This document shows positions 45,876 to 56,299 of a DNA stretch of 64,000 bases, piece by piece (positions within the stretch are counted from its first letter, which is position 1; each line of letters begins with the position of its first letter). The position numbers were made by a program, and so were the translations under genes. The stretch spans positions 1 through 64,000 of the forward strand of contig CAIYOD010000013.1 in assembly GCA_903927755.1 (NCBI GenBank), given 5' to 3'. The DNA comes from an uncultured Thermoleophilia bacterium. Lineage in GTDB: Bacteria > Actinomycetota > Thermoleophilia > UBA2241. The notes below the pieces were generated by a model. It saw only the letters and a list, made by a program, of their open reading frames with translations. It was not told the DNA's origin and did no database searches.

Positions 45876-46352
45876 TCAGCCCTTGACGGACGGCGGGCGG
45901 CGCCCTCGACCTTCCCTCCGGAGGTCCAGAGCGGCGATCTGATCCAGCACGTCGTCGACCTGGCGCTCCACCAGCGCCGGGTCGACGACGTGCTCCTTCA
46001 GCGCGCCGAGCGCGTGGGCCACGGCGGCGTCGTAGTCGCGGCGGTAGCGTCTGTTGAGGTCGTGCCAGGGGACGCCGGCCATGGCGGAGACGGCGTCCGA
46101 GTCTGCGTGCAGCTCGCCACGCTCCAGCAACACCGCGAGGATGGGATAGCCGAGGTAGCCCTGCCAGTAGGAGGCGTTGTCGTTGGCGGTGATCGAGCGC
46201 CCGTCCGCGGACCACTCGACGTCGTAGGTCTTGTCGCCGCCGGAGGAGACGACCGTCGCGGAGCCGGGCCCGGTGAGCTGCACCCGGCCGTCGGCGACCG
46301 CGGTGAACGCCTCGAAGACCTTTGCCCTGGGCGGCAGTCTCCAGGGAGCCAT
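45876..46352 (-). CDS. Hypothetical protein
   Basis: MAPWRLPPRAKVFEAFTAVADGRVQL... 158 aa; plausible composition and start. Confidence 0.7.
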   Translation of the reverse strand: MAPWRLPPRAKVFEAFTAVADGRVQLTGPGSATVVSSGGDKTYDVEWSADGRSITANDNASYWQGYLGYPILAVLLERGELHADSDAVSAMAGVPWHDLNRRYRRDYDAAVAHALGALKEHVVDPALVERQVDDVLDQIAALDLRREGRGRRPPSVKG

Positions 46353-46529
46353 CGTCACCTCCACGCGCCGGCCGGCCCGTCGGCCGGGCGGTCATCACGA
46401 CTGTACCCGGCCGCCGGGCGTCCCCCACGGCAGGCCGTCGTCACTCCGGGTCCGCAGGGCCTAGAATGGCGCTGGGACTGACGCGCCGTGAGGGTGACGG
46501 CGAGAGTGGCGAGACCAGCGGAGGGTCAC

Positions 46530-47738
46530 ATGAGCGACGACGTGAGACGGCAGGACGGCGAGGCGCCGGACCTCTCGCCCGCCACCCTTGCGGTGCGGGC
46601 AGGCGAGGACGAGGCGCGGGCGCACCGCGGCACGCAGGTGCCGATCGTGTACAGCGCCGCGTTCGGCTACGAGGACGTGGACTCGTGGGTGGACGCGGCT
46701 CTCGGCCGCACCGAGGGCCACATCTACACGCGCAACACCAATCCCACGGTCGCGGCGTTCGAGGAGAAGGTCAGGATCCTCGAGGGAGCCGCGGCGGCCA
46801 CGAGCTTCTCCACCGGCATGGCCGCCGTCAGCAACACGCTCTTCGCGCTGGTCGCGCCGGGCGACCGCGTCGTCTCGGTCAAGGACACCTACGGCGGCAC
46901 CAACCAGATGTTCGTCGACTTCCTGCCGCGCATCGGCGTCGAGGTGGAGCTCTGCGACACCACGGACTTCGAGCAGATCGAGGCTGCCGTCGCCCGTGGC
47001 TGCCGCCTCCTCTACCTCGAGTCGCCCACCAACCCGACGCTCAAGGTCATGGACATCGCCCGCCTCTCCGCGGCGGCTCACGAGGTCGGCGCGCTCGTGG
47101 TCGCCGACAACACCTTCGCGACGCCGATCAACCAGAACCCGCTCGCGCTGGGCACGGACCTCGTGCTGCACAGCGCCACCAAGTTCCTCGGCGGCCACGC
47201 GGACGCGCTCGGCGGCGTGCTCTGCGGCCCCGCCGAGCTCATCAAGATGGTCTACCACTATCGCGAGATCACCGGCGCGTCACTCGACCCGATGGCCGCG
47301 TACCTGTTCGTGCGCAGCCTCAAGACCCTCGCGCTGCGCGTGCGGCAGCAGAACGAGAACGCGATGACGATCGCCCGCTGGCTGCAAGGGCAGCCGGTCG
47401 TCGACGTGGTCAACTATCCGGGGCTCGAGTCGCACCTGCATCACGACGTGGCGGCGCGGCAGATGCGCGGTTACGGCGGCATGCTGAGCTTCTCGCTGGG
47501 CGGCGGCTTCGACGCGGTCAAGCGCGTGCTGCCGCGCCTGCGGCTCGCGCACCTGGCCGCCAACCTTGGGGCGGTCGAGACGCTTGCCGGCGTGCCGGCC
47601 ACGACCAGCCATGTCGAGTGCACCGCGGAGGAGCGCGCCGCCATGGGCATCCCGGAGGGGCTGGTGCGCTATTCGGTCGGCATCGAGGACGCACAGGACC
47701 TGATCGCCGACCTCGAGCAGGCGTTCACGGCGGCGTAG
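46530..47738 (+). CDS. Cys/Met metabolism PLP-dependent enzyme (cystathionine gamma-synthase/lyase, methionine gamma-lyase family)
   Basis: TRNTNPTVAAFEEKVRILEGA...LESPTNPTLKVMDI...DNTFATPINQNPLALGTDLVLHSATKFLGGHADALGG (PLP Lys). Confidence 0.92.
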   Translation: MSDDVRRQDGEAPDLSPATLAVRAGEDEARAHRGTQVPIVYSAAFGYEDVDSWVDAALGRTEGHIYTRNTNPTVAAFEEKVRILEGAAAATSFSTGMAAVSNTLFALVAPGDRVVSVKDTYGGTNQMFVDFLPRIGVEVELCDTTDFEQIEAAVARGCRLLYLESPTNPTLKVMDIARLSAAAHEVGALVVADNTFATPINQNPLALGTDLVLHSATKFLGGHADALGGVLCGPAELIKMVYHYREITGASLDPMAAYLFVRSLKTLALRVRQQNENAMTIARWLQGQPVVDVVNYPGLESHLHHDVAARQMRGYGGMLSFSLGGGFDAVKRVLPRLRLAHLAANLGAVETLAGVPATTSHVECTAEERAAMGIPEGLVRYSVGIEDAQDLIADLEQAFTAA

Positions 47739-47803
47739 GCTTTCCCCCGGAGACGGGGAATGTGTCACCGACTGGTAACGCGAGCACTCAGGGAGGGCCG
47801 GCC

Positions 47804-49306
47804 GTGGCCGACAAGCAGCGCAAGAACGGTACGACCGGCGCTCCGGAGCCGGACGAAGTCACGGCGGTCACCCAGGTGTCTGCGCCGGTCGAGGGCGAAC
47901 CGGCGGCCGCGGAGGCGGCGGAGGCGGCGAGCGCCGCAGCGGACGACGAGTCCACGGCGGTCATGACGACCCCCGACGACGAGGTCACGCAGGTGGCCGC
48001 CGGCGGCGCCGGCGGCGACGAGGCGACTGCGATCGTCACGACGGAGCGGCATCCCAGCCGTCTGCGTCGTCTCCTCATCGGCCTCCTCATCGTCCTCGCG
48101 TGTCTCGGCGTGGTCGTCAGCGGCCTGACGATGTGGACGCACTACACCGTCATGGACACCGACGGCTACATGCGGATCGTCGGACCGATCGGCAAGGATC
48201 CGCAGGCCATCCAGAGCCTGAGCGCCTACATCGCCGGCCAGGCGGTGGCCGCCACCGACCTGCAGCAGCGCGTGGGCGACGCCCTGCCGGACAAGGCGAA
48301 GCTCTTCGCCGGCCCCATCACCGGCGTCATCGAGGACTTCATCATCAAGGGCACCGACAAGGTGCTGAGCTCGCCCAAGGCCTACGAGCTCTGGCTCAAG
48401 ATCAACGAGATCGGCCACGAGAAGATCGTCGCGCTGCTGCGCGGTGAATCGACGACCGCCTACATCGCCGGCAGCGACGTGAAGCTCAACCTGCTGCCGC
48501 TCGTCAGCCAGGTGCTGGTGTGGGTTGACGGCAAGCTGCCGGGTGGGCTCTCGAGCCGCTTGTCGCCGCCCGTCATCGCCCCCGGCACCGACCCGGCGGC
48601 CTCCATCCAGGAGGTCGCGAACTGGTCGGGCAAGCCGCTCCCGTCCGACTTCGGGCAGATCACCCTGATCCAGTCCGATGCGCTCGGGCCGGCGCAGGAG
48701 GCCGTCAAGTGGTTCGACCGGCTCGTGTGGATCGTCCCGTTCGTCACCGCCGCGCTGATCGCCCTGGCGATCTGGCTCTCGCGCCGACGCGGGCGGACGG
48801 CGATCGCCATCGGCATCGGCGCCGCGATCGCCATCTTCCTGACGCGCGTGATCATCAAGCGCGCGTCCGTGTACCTCACCGATCAACTCAGGGAAGGCGG
48901 CGGCCTTCGCCTCGCCAAGGACGTGGTGAACGCGTCGCTGGAGCCGCTCACGACGATCACCATCTGGATCTGCGTGATCGGTGTCGTGGCGGCCGTCCTC
49001 GTCTGGCTGCTCGGCCGCCGCGACGTGCGCGCCGGCGTGGTCGCGGTCGGCAAGCGCGCCGCCGGCCAAGCCGTCGAGGTCAGGATCCCGGATTCGCCCG
49101 TCACCTCCTGGATCGGCAACCACGTCGTGGCCGTGCGCTGGGGCCTGGTCGTCGTCGGGTTGATCGTCCTGTCGATCGTGGCGTCCTCGTGGCTCGGGAT
49201 CATCCTCGTGGTGGTGATCGTCCTGCTGCTGCAGGGTGTGCTCAGCCTGCTCGCCGGGCAGTGGCCGTTCGCCGAGCCGGACAGCAACGAGGCGGCGCCC
49301 GTCTGA
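47804..49306 (+). CDS. Membrane protein with acidic, Thr-repeat cytosolic N-terminus
   Basis: GTG start after AGGGAGGG; about 5 TM segments; N-term DEVTAVTQV...DESTAVMTT..DEVTQVAAG..DEATAIVTTE. Confidence 0.75.
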   Translation: MADKQRKNGTTGAPEPDEVTAVTQVSAPVEGEPAAAEAAEAASAAADDESTAVMTTPDDEVTQVAAGGAGGDEATAIVTTERHPSRLRRLLIGLLIVLACLGVVVSGLTMWTHYTVMDTDGYMRIVGPIGKDPQAIQSLSAYIAGQAVAATDLQQRVGDALPDKAKLFAGPITGVIEDFIIKGTDKVLSSPKAYELWLKINEIGHEKIVALLRGESTTAYIAGSDVKLNLLPLVSQVLVWVDGKLPGGLSSRLSPPVIAPGTDPAASIQEVANWSGKPLPSDFGQITLIQSDALGPAQEAVKWFDRLVWIVPFVTAALIALAIWLSRRRGRTAIAIGIGAAIAIFLTRVIIKRASVYLTDQLREGGGLRLAKDVVNASLEPLTTITIWICVIGVVAAVLVWLLGRRDVRAGVVAVGKRAAGQAVEVRIPDSPVTSWIGNHVVAVRWGLVVVGLIVLSIVASSWLGIILVVVIVLLLQGVLSLLAGQWPFAEPDSNEAAPV

Positions 49307-49418
49307 GGCCGGCCTGCGGCGGAGCACGGCCGGCCGGGTCATCCGTGGAGCAGGGCGCCGGCCTCACTTACGCCGGCGTGCAGGCGCCGGGGCCGACGCA
49401 GGGTAGAGTGTCGCCAGG

Positions 49419-50798
49419 ATGACCGGCGACGCGCACAACAAGTCCGAGGCGAAGGCGAGAGGGGCCGGGCGGGCGCAGCCTGACCCGGCCTCCGCCACGC
49501 CACTCGAGAAGCCGCTGGAGCCGCCGGCCGACCTGGAGGCCGACTCCCGGCCGAACGGAGCCGCCGACTTCGTCCGCGATCTGTTCTCGCGCGAGCTGCT
49601 CCGCTATCTGGGCCCCGGGTTCATCGTCACCATCGGCTTCATCGACCCCGGCAACTGGGCGACCAACATCGCCGGCGGGTCGGAGTTCGGCTACACGCTG
49701 CTGTGGGTCGTCTCGCTCAGCACGCTCATGCTCATCTTCCTGCAGCACCTCTCGGCCAAGCTGGGCATCGTCACCGGCCACTCCCTGGCCGCGAACGTCC
49801 GCTCGCAGCTGCCCAAGCCCGTGGTCTGGATCGCTGGCGTGACCATCGTGCTGGCCTGCATGGCGACCGACCTGGCGGAGTACCTCGGCGCCGCCCTCGG
49901 CTTCTACCTGCTCTTCGGCTTGCCGCTCTGGCTCGGCGCCCCGCTGACCGTCGGCATCGTCTTCGTCGCCATCCTCGGGCAGCAGTACCACCGCCTCGAG
50001 CGCATGATCGTCGTCTTCCTCGCGATCATCGCCGGCTGCTACATCGTCGAGCTCTTCCTCGTCAAGCCCGACTGGGCGGCGGCTGCGCCGCGCTGGGTCA
50101 TCCCCTCCGTGGACGGCGCCAGCATCCTCGTCGCGCTCGGCATGCTCGGCGCCATCGTCATGCCGCACAACATCTACGTGCACTCGAACGTCATTCTGTC
50201 TCGTGATTGGGATCTCGCTCCCGACCGCCGCCGCCGTCTGATGAACTTCGAACTGATCGACACGAGCATGGCGATGGGCGTGGGGTGGCTGGTCAACTCG
50301 GCGATGATCATCGTCGCGGCGGCCGTGTTCTTCACCGCCGGCGTCACGGTCACGAGCATCGAACAGGCGTCCGAGACGCTCGAGCCGCTGGTGGGGTCGC
50401 TGTCGCAGTTCCTCTTCGGCATGGCGCTGCTGGTGGCGGGGATCGCCTCGTCGATCACCTCCTCGCTCGCCGAGGCCAACGTCGTCACCGGCTACCTCGG
50501 CAAGCCCGAGGATCCGCGCACACGCGCCTACAAGATCGGCCTTGTCGTCACTTCGCTTCCCGCGATGCTGGTCATCGCCCTGGGGGTCGACTCCTTCAAG
50601 GCTCTGATCGTGAGCCAGGTGCTGCTCAGCATCCAGTTGCCGTTCACGGTCATCCCGCTGCTCTGGCTCTCGCGCAGCCGCCGCGTGATGGGCGCCGACC
50701 GCATGAACACGATCCAGCTCGGCGTGGGCGTGCTGCTGGCCGCGATCATCATCGGACTGAACGCGTTCCTCCTCTACCAGATCTTCTTCGGAGGCTAA
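49419..50798 (+). CDS. NRAMP family divalent metal transporter
   Basis: GPGFIVTIGFIDPGNWATNIAGGSEFGY; IGAIVMPHNIYVHS-type motif (LGAIVMPHNIYVHSNVILSR). Confidence 0.95.
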   Translation: MTGDAHNKSEAKARGAGRAQPDPASATPLEKPLEPPADLEADSRPNGAADFVRDLFSRELLRYLGPGFIVTIGFIDPGNWATNIAGGSEFGYTLLWVVSLSTLMLIFLQHLSAKLGIVTGHSLAANVRSQLPKPVVWIAGVTIVLACMATDLAEYLGAALGFYLLFGLPLWLGAPLTVGIVFVAILGQQYHRLERMIVVFLAIIAGCYIVELFLVKPDWAAAAPRWVIPSVDGASILVALGMLGAIVMPHNIYVHSNVILSRDWDLAPDRRRRLMNFELIDTSMAMGVGWLVNSAMIIVAAAVFFTAGVTVTSIEQASETLEPLVGSLSQFLFGMALLVAGIASSITSSLAEANVVTGYLGKPEDPRTRAYKIGLVVTSLPAMLVIALGVDSFKALIVSQVLLSIQLPFTVIPLLWLSRSRRVMGADRMNTIQLGVGVLLAAIIIGLNAFLLYQIFFGG

Positions 50799-50800
50799 GC

Positions 50801-51217
50801 ATGGGCGTCTACGACCACATCCTGGTGCCGCTCGAGGGCAGCGAGACCGACGCGTCGGTGCTGGAGCACGTCGGCCGGCTCGCCGAGGACTGCGGCGCGA
50901 GCGTCACACTCCTGCGCGTGGCGCATTTCCACACGCGCGACCAGCGCGCCTGCGAGCTCGAGGGCGGAGAGGACGGCTTGATGCGAGCCGCGGAGCAGCT
51001 GCGCGGCCGCGGCATCGAGGTGCGCACGCTCCTCATCTCCGGCGAGCCCCAGGAGGTCATCGTGCGGCAGGCCGAGGAGCTGCGACCGGACCTGATCGCC
51101 ATGGCCACGCACGGGCACGGCTGGGCGAAGCGCATCGTGCTGGGCAGCGTGGCCGACCACGTGCGTCACAACACCGACGTGCCGCTGCTGCTGCTCAAGG
51201 GCGCCGCCGGGAGCTGA
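50801..51217 (+). CDS. Universal stress protein
   Basis: YDHILVPLEGSETDASVLEHVGRLAEDCGASVTLLRV; ATHGHGWAKRIVLGSVADHVRHNTDVPLLLLK. Confidence 0.92.
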   Translation: MGVYDHILVPLEGSETDASVLEHVGRLAEDCGASVTLLRVAHFHTRDQRACELEGGEDGLMRAAEQLRGRGIEVRTLLISGEPQEVIVRQAEELRPDLIAMATHGHGWAKRIVLGSVADHVRHNTDVPLLLLKGAAGS

Positions 51218-51242
51218 CCTCTCCGCCCGGTATACTCGGGCC

Positions 51243-51923
51243 ATGCCCGATCGCCTCGTCCTCTTCGATATCGACTGCACTCTGATCGACGCCCACGGCG
51301 CGGGCGGGCGAGCCATCCTCCGCGCCATCAAGGACGTGTACGGGGTCGAGGGCGAGCTCGGCGACTACTCGTTCCACGGACGTACAGACCCGGGCATCAT
51401 CGCCGACCTCGCGGCTCTCTGGGGCGCGGACGGCCGCGGTGACGTCGACGAGTGCATCACGCGCTACGTGGATCTGCTGCGCCGCGAGATCGACGGCGGC
51501 GAGGTCGAGACCCTGCCGGGCATCCGCGAGCTGGTGACGGCGCTCGCGGCCGACCGCCGCGCCCTCGTCGGCCTGCTCACCGGCAACATCGAGGAGGGGG
51601 CCCGTCTCAAGCTCGAGCCGACGGGCCTGTACTCGCTGTTCAAGGTCGGGGCCTACGGCTCGGACTCGGCGCTGCGCGCCGATCTGCCGGCGGTCGCCGT
51701 GGCCCGCGCCGAGACGCTCACCGGCCGGCGCTACGCCGGCAAGGACGTGGTCGTCATCGGCGACACGCCGGCCGACGTGGAGTGCGGCGCGTCGCTGGGC
51801 GTCACCGCCGTCGCCGTCGCCACCGGCCGTCACAGCGTGGACGAGCTCGCCGCTCACGCGCCGGATCACCTCTTCGCCGACTTCTCCGGCTGGCGCGCCG
51901 CCTACGACGCCATCATCGGCTGA
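51243..51923 (+). CDS. HAD-family hydrolase (phosphoglycolate phosphatase-like)
   Basis: LVLFDIDCTLIDAHGAG; VVIGDTPADVECGASLG. Confidence 0.9.
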   Translation: MPDRLVLFDIDCTLIDAHGAGGRAILRAIKDVYGVEGELGDYSFHGRTDPGIIADLAALWGADGRGDVDECITRYVDLLRREIDGGEVETLPGIRELVTALAADRRALVGLLTGNIEEGARLKLEPTGLYSLFKVGAYGSDSALRADLPAVAVARAETLTGRRYAGKDVVVIGDTPADVECGASLGVTAVAVATGRHSVDELAAHAPDHLFADFSGWRAAYDAIIG

Positions 51924-52052
51924 CCCGGCGCTCCGCGGCGAATACGGCAACAACATCGCCGCCGACGGCAAGGTGACGTCCGACCCTGCTCTCGCAGATC
52001 CGACGCTCCCGTCACACGAGCGCACTTACGGAGGCGACCAGTCCGGCCGGCC

Positions 52053-53333
52053 CTACGCGAAGCGCTGCACCGCGAGCGGCGCCAGGTCGATCTCCGGCCT
52101 GGCGCCGCTCGCCACTTGCGCCACGAGGCGGCCGGTGGCCGGACCGAGCGAGAGGCCGAGCATGCAGTGGCCGGTCGCGAGGATCACGCGGTCGCGGCCG
52201 GGGACGCGGCCGATGACCGGCAGGCCGTCCGGAGTGACCGGGCGCGGCCCGCGCCAGAGCTGCCGGACGGGACCATCCGCGGGCACCCCGATGGCGCGCT
52301 CGCCGCCGGCACGCAGGTACGCGACGCGTTTGGGGCGCACACGCATGTCCCACCCTGAGAGCTCCATCGTGCTGCCCAGCCGTAGCGAGTCGCCAAGCGG
52401 CGTGAGCACCACGTGGGCGTCGCCCAGGTAGAGCGGCAGCTCTGGGAAGTCGGGTGGGCGGTCGACGTCGACGCTGTAGCCCTTGGCGGGCTCGATGGGC
52501 AGGCGCAGGCCCAGATCGCGGGCGAGGAAGGGCGACCAGGCGCCGGCCGCCAGCACGACCTGGCCGGCCGCGAAGGACCCGCGAGTGGTGACGGCGCTCA
52601 CCCCGTCGGGCGCCGGCTCCAGCGCCAGCACCTCGGCGCCGGTGACCACGGCCGCCCCGGCCTCCCCGGCCATGCGTGCGACCGCACGCGTGAAGAGCAT
52701 GGGGTCGAGATGGCCGTCCTCCGGGAAGTAGTAGGCCCCGGCTACGTCGCAGCGCAGGCCGGGGAAGAGCCGCCGGGCTTCTGCCTCCGTCACGTCGTCC
52801 ACGCGCACGCCCATGGCCCGCGACTGCTCCACCTCTTCGCCGGCGGCCGCGAGCCCGGCCGGCGTCTCGTAGAGCTGCAGCTCGCCGGTGTGATGGAACC
52901 GCCATTCGTCGCCACGTCCGTCTGCGTACTCGTCGTGCAGGCGCGCGCTCAGCACGTGCAGGCCGCGCAGCACCGGCGCGGCGGCAGCGGCGCGCTCCGC
53001 GGAGCAGGCCGCCCGGAACGCCAGGAGCCAGCGTGCGAGCGCCGGACTTGGCCGGGGCGCGATGTAGAACGGGCTGGAGGCGTCCAACATCCAGCGCAGA
53101 CCCTGGCCGAGCACGCCGGGCGCCGCGAGGGGCGTCGCGTCGCTGGGTACCAGCAGTCCACAGTTGGCGTATGCGCCGCTCGCCGGTGGGCAGATCTCGA
53201 GCTCTCTCTCGAGCAGGGTGACGGCCGCTCCGGCCCGAGCCAGCTCGAGCGCGCAACAGGCGCCGACGGGGCCTCCCCCTACGACGATGATGTCCCCGGG
53301 GTCGTTCAGGGTACTCACCTCCTGGGCGGCCAT
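52053..53333 (-). CDS. FAD-dependent oxidoreductase (D-amino-acid dehydrogenase DadA-like)
   Basis: DIIVVGGGPVGACCALELARAGAAVTLLERE; C-term ATGHCMLGLSLGPATGRLVA. Confidence 0.88.
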   Translation of the reverse strand: MAAQEVSTLNDPGDIIVVGGGPVGACCALELARAGAAVTLLERELEICPPASGAYANCGLLVPSDATPLAAPGVLGQGLRWMLDASSPFYIAPRPSPALARWLLAFRAACSAERAAAAAPVLRGLHVLSARLHDEYADGRGDEWRFHHTGELQLYETPAGLAAAGEEVEQSRAMGVRVDDVTEAEARRLFPGLRCDVAGAYYFPEDGHLDPMLFTRAVARMAGEAGAAVVTGAEVLALEPAPDGVSAVTTRGSFAAGQVVLAAGAWSPFLARDLGLRLPIEPAKGYSVDVDRPPDFPELPLYLGDAHVVLTPLGDSLRLGSTMELSGWDMRVRPKRVAYLRAGGERAIGVPADGPVRQLWRGPRPVTPDGLPVIGRVPGRDRVILATGHCMLGLSLGPATGRLVAQVASGARPEIDLAPLAVQRFA

Positions 53334-53359
53334 CGGCCGGTCGCCGGTGTGCCGCTATG

Positions 53360-53375
53360 CTAACGAAGAACTAAC
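53360..53375 (+). promoter_or_regulatory. PHO-box-like direct repeat upstream of response regulator
   Basis: CTAACGAAGAACTAAC, CTAAC repeated at 11-bp spacing. Confidence 0.6.
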
Positions 53376-53449
53376 ATCGCGGCACTAGGCTGCACAGGAC
53401 CGCCCGAGATCCGGGACCGCGCCCGCTGCGCGCACCCGACGGAACGGAT

Positions 53450-54157
53450 GTGACCTTGGCCAGAGAGAACGTGCTCGTCGTCGACGACGAGAGGGACATC
53501 CTCGAGCTCGTCAAGTACAATCTCGACAAAGAGGGCTACCGCGTGACGGTCGTGGCCAGCGGCGAAGACGCCCTGGCGGCCACGCGCGCCAAGATGCCCG
53601 ACCTCATCGTCCTCGACCTGATGCTCCCGGGAGTGGACGGCCTCGAGGTCTGCCGCCGGCTCAAGTCCGACTCCAAGACGCGGGGCATCCCCATCGTGAT
53701 GCTCACCGCCAAGGGCAGTGAGGCCGACGTCGTCGCAGGCCTGGAGCTCGGAGCCTCCGACTACGTGACCAAGCCCTTCAGCCCGCGGGTGCTCACGGCG
53801 CGCATCCGCGCCGTGCTGCGCCGCGGCGACGACGCCGCCGACGACGAGGCGACGGTCCACATCAAGGAGCTCACCATCCATCCGGGCCGGCATCAGGTAC
53901 TGGTGTGCGACAAGCCCACTGAGCTCACTGCGACCGAGTTCCGTATCCTCTTGTATCTGGCCAAGCGGCCAGGCTGGGTGTTCACTAGACAGCAGATCGT
54001 CGATGCCGCCCAAGGGGACGACTCATTCGTCAACGACCGCTTCGTGACCGATCGCTCGGTCGACGTGCACATCGTCTCGCTTCGCCGCAAGCTCGGATGC
54101 TGCGGGGCGTACATCGAGACGGTCCGCGGCGTGGGGTATCGCCTGCAGGACCAATGA
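53450..54157 (+). CDS. phoB: OmpR/PhoB-family response regulator
   Basis: VLVVDDERDILELVKYNLDKEGYRVTVV; wHTH C-domain; followed by PhoR-like kinase and pst genes; GTG start. Confidence 0.9.
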   Translation: MTLARENVLVVDDERDILELVKYNLDKEGYRVTVVASGEDALAATRAKMPDLIVLDLMLPGVDGLEVCRRLKSDSKTRGIPIVMLTAKGSEADVVAGLELGASDYVTKPFSPRVLTARIRAVLRRGDDAADDEATVHIKELTIHPGRHQVLVCDKPTELTATEFRILLYLAKRPGWVFTRQQIVDAAQGDDSFVNDRFVTDRSVDVHIVSLRRKLGCCGAYIETVRGVGYRLQDQ

Positions 54158-54160
54158 ATC

Positions 54161-55957
54161 ATGCGTAGGCCGCGGCTCTTCTGGCGTCTCTACGCCACCT
54201 ATCTCATCATCGTCATCCTGTGTACGGCGGCGGTGGGGTTCTACGCGGTCCGGTCGGTGCGCGACTTCTACTACGACCAGACAGAGCGGGAACTGCAGGC
54301 ACGCGGTGCGCTCATCCGCGAGCAGCTCGTCACCGCCATGGACGTCGACTCGCCGCAGCAGTTGGAGGACCTCCTGCGCCGCCTCGGAGAGGCGTCCGGC
54401 ACGCGCATCACCCTCATCGCGGCTGACCGGCCCGAGGCGGCGCGCGGTAAGGTGCTGGCCGATTCCGACTCCGATCCCGCGACGATGGAGAACCACGCCG
54501 ACCGGAAGGAGTTCCTGTTGGCGCTGCTCGGCCGCCCCGCGCGCACGATCCACTTCAGCGACACGCTCGGCGAGGACATGATGTACGTGGCCATCCCCGT
54601 CCGGGAGGACGGCCGCATCACGACGGTCTTGCGGACGGCCATGCCGCTCACCCGCATGAACGACGCCCTCGGCGTCCTGTACGGCAGCATCGCCGTCAGC
54701 GCCCTGGTCGTGGCAGTGATCGCCGCCGCCATCGGCTTCTACGTCTCTCGCCGCATCAGCGGCCAGATGCGAGCGATCAAGGCGGGGGCCGAGCGACTTG
54801 CGGCCGGCGACTTCTCGCACAAGCTCTTCGTCCCGCAGGTCGAGGAGTTCGCGGTGGTGGCCGAGAGCATCAACCGCATGGCGGAGGAGCTCGACGACAA
54901 GCTGCGCACGCTCACCCACGAGCGCAACGAGCGCGAGGCGGTGCTCTCCAGCATGGTCGAGGGCGTGCTGGCGGTGGACATCGACGAGCGGGTGATCGCC
55001 GTGAACGCGGCCGCCGCACGTCTTCTGGACACCGACCCCGCAGCGGCCGAGGGCAAGTCGATCCAGGAGGTCGTCCGCAACCCCGACCTCCAGCACGTGG
55101 TCGCGCAGACGCTGGGCGGCCACCGCCCCGTGGAGGCGGACATCGTGATGCGCGTGGGTGCGGAGGAGCGCAACCTCCAGGCAAACGGCACCCTGCTTCA
55201 CGGGGACGACGACGGGAGCGACGTCGGCGCCGTCGTCGTCCTCAACGACGTGACGCGCCTCAAGAGGCTCGAGGCGGTGCGGCGCGACTTCGTCGCGAAC
55301 GTCTCCCACGAGCTCAAGACGCCGGTCACCTCCATCAAGGGCTTCGCCGAGACACTCGAGGACGGCGCCTTGGACGACCCGGAGGCGGCCCGCCGCTTCG
55401 TGCGGATCATCGCGGGCCAGGCCGACCGGTTGAACTCGATCATCGAGGACCTCCTGGCGCTGTCGACGCTGGAGCAGTCTGGCGACAGCCCGCTCCTGCA
55501 GCTCGAGGAGGCCGACCTCTGTGACGTGGTGGCCGTGGCGCTCGAAGTCTGCGGCCCCAAAGCGGAGGCCAAGAGCATCGAGCTCCGCGAGGACTGCCCC
55601 GGATGTCTGCTCGCGCGCGTGAGCCCACCCCTCCTCGAGCAGGCGGTCGTCAATCTCATCGACAACGCGACGAAGTACAGCGCCGAGGGCAGCGCGGTCG
55701 TCGTCACGATCGAGGAGCGGGGCGATGAGGTCGTCGTGAGCGTGGCCGACGAGGGGCAGGGAGTCGCGCGCGAGCACCTGCCCAGGCTCTTCGAGCGCTT
55801 CTACCGCGTCGACAAGGCCCGCAGCCGCGACCTCGGCGGCACCGGCCTGGGCCTCGCGATCGTCAAGCACGTGGCGCAGATCCACGGCGGCCGCGTCTCG
55901 GTCGACAGCGTGGTCGGCCGCGGCAGCACCTTCCGCATCCACCTCCCTCGAGGCTGA
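54161..55957 (+). CDS. phoR: PhoR-like sensor histidine kinase (HAMP, PAS, HisKA, HATPase)
   Basis: FVANVSHELKTPVTSIKGFAETLEDGALDD; NLIDNATKYSAEG; GTGLGLAIVKHVAQIHGG. Confidence 0.9.
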   Translation: MRRPRLFWRLYATYLIIVILCTAAVGFYAVRSVRDFYYDQTERELQARGALIREQLVTAMDVDSPQQLEDLLRRLGEASGTRITLIAADRPEAARGKVLADSDSDPATMENHADRKEFLLALLGRPARTIHFSDTLGEDMMYVAIPVREDGRITTVLRTAMPLTRMNDALGVLYGSIAVSALVVAVIAAAIGFYVSRRISGQMRAIKAGAERLAAGDFSHKLFVPQVEEFAVVAESINRMAEELDDKLRTLTHERNEREAVLSSMVEGVLAVDIDERVIAVNAAAARLLDTDPAAAEGKSIQEVVRNPDLQHVVAQTLGGHRPVEADIVMRVGAEERNLQANGTLLHGDDDGSDVGAVVVLNDVTRLKRLEAVRRDFVANVSHELKTPVTSIKGFAETLEDGALDDPEAARRFVRIIAGQADRLNSIIEDLLALSTLEQSGDSPLLQLEEADLCDVVAVALEVCGPKAEAKSIELREDCPGCLLARVSPPLLEQAVVNLIDNATKYSAEGSAVVVTIEERGDEVVVSVADEGQGVAREHLPRLFERFYRVDKARSRDLGGTGLGLAIVKHVAQIHGGRVSVDSVVGRGSTFRIHLPRG

Positions 55958-56159
55958 GAGGGCCGACCCGGCGGCGCACAGGCGCCTGCGACCGGCCTCG
56001 CTGTGGCCGATTCGCGGCCCTCATGCGGGGCTCACATTCCTCTCATCACCCGCGAACCGCGAGCGCGCAGACTTGCTCCGGACGGCCCAGCTCGTCGTGG
56101 CCTGCCGGTCAAGGCTCGGCGGCCTGCGTCGTCTGGCCTCGCGGCACCCACATCGTGCG

Positions 56160-56175
56160 CTAACGAGTCGCTAAC
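56160..56175 (+). promoter_or_regulatory. PHO-box-like direct repeat upstream of pstS
   Basis: CTAACGAGTCGCTAAC, 11-bp spacing. Confidence 0.65.
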
Positions 56176-56299
56176 ACTGGCTGGGGAACATTGACCGTGC
56201 TCTGCGGGCAACGGCCGGGGAGGCGACTCCACCAGCGCTCGGCGCGAGTCTCGAGAGGCCGCCCAAGGACCGCTACCACGAAGAGTCACAGGAGGAAGA

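Noticed and set aside
46322-49306. 994-aa plus-strand ORF
   Set aside because: The first half is an out-of-frame shadow of the PLP enzyme. The real gene starts at GTG 47804 with a good RBS.
54023-55942. 639-aa minus-strand ORF antisense to phoR
   Set aside because: Mirror ORF of a codon-biased histidine kinase gene; no recognisable domain.
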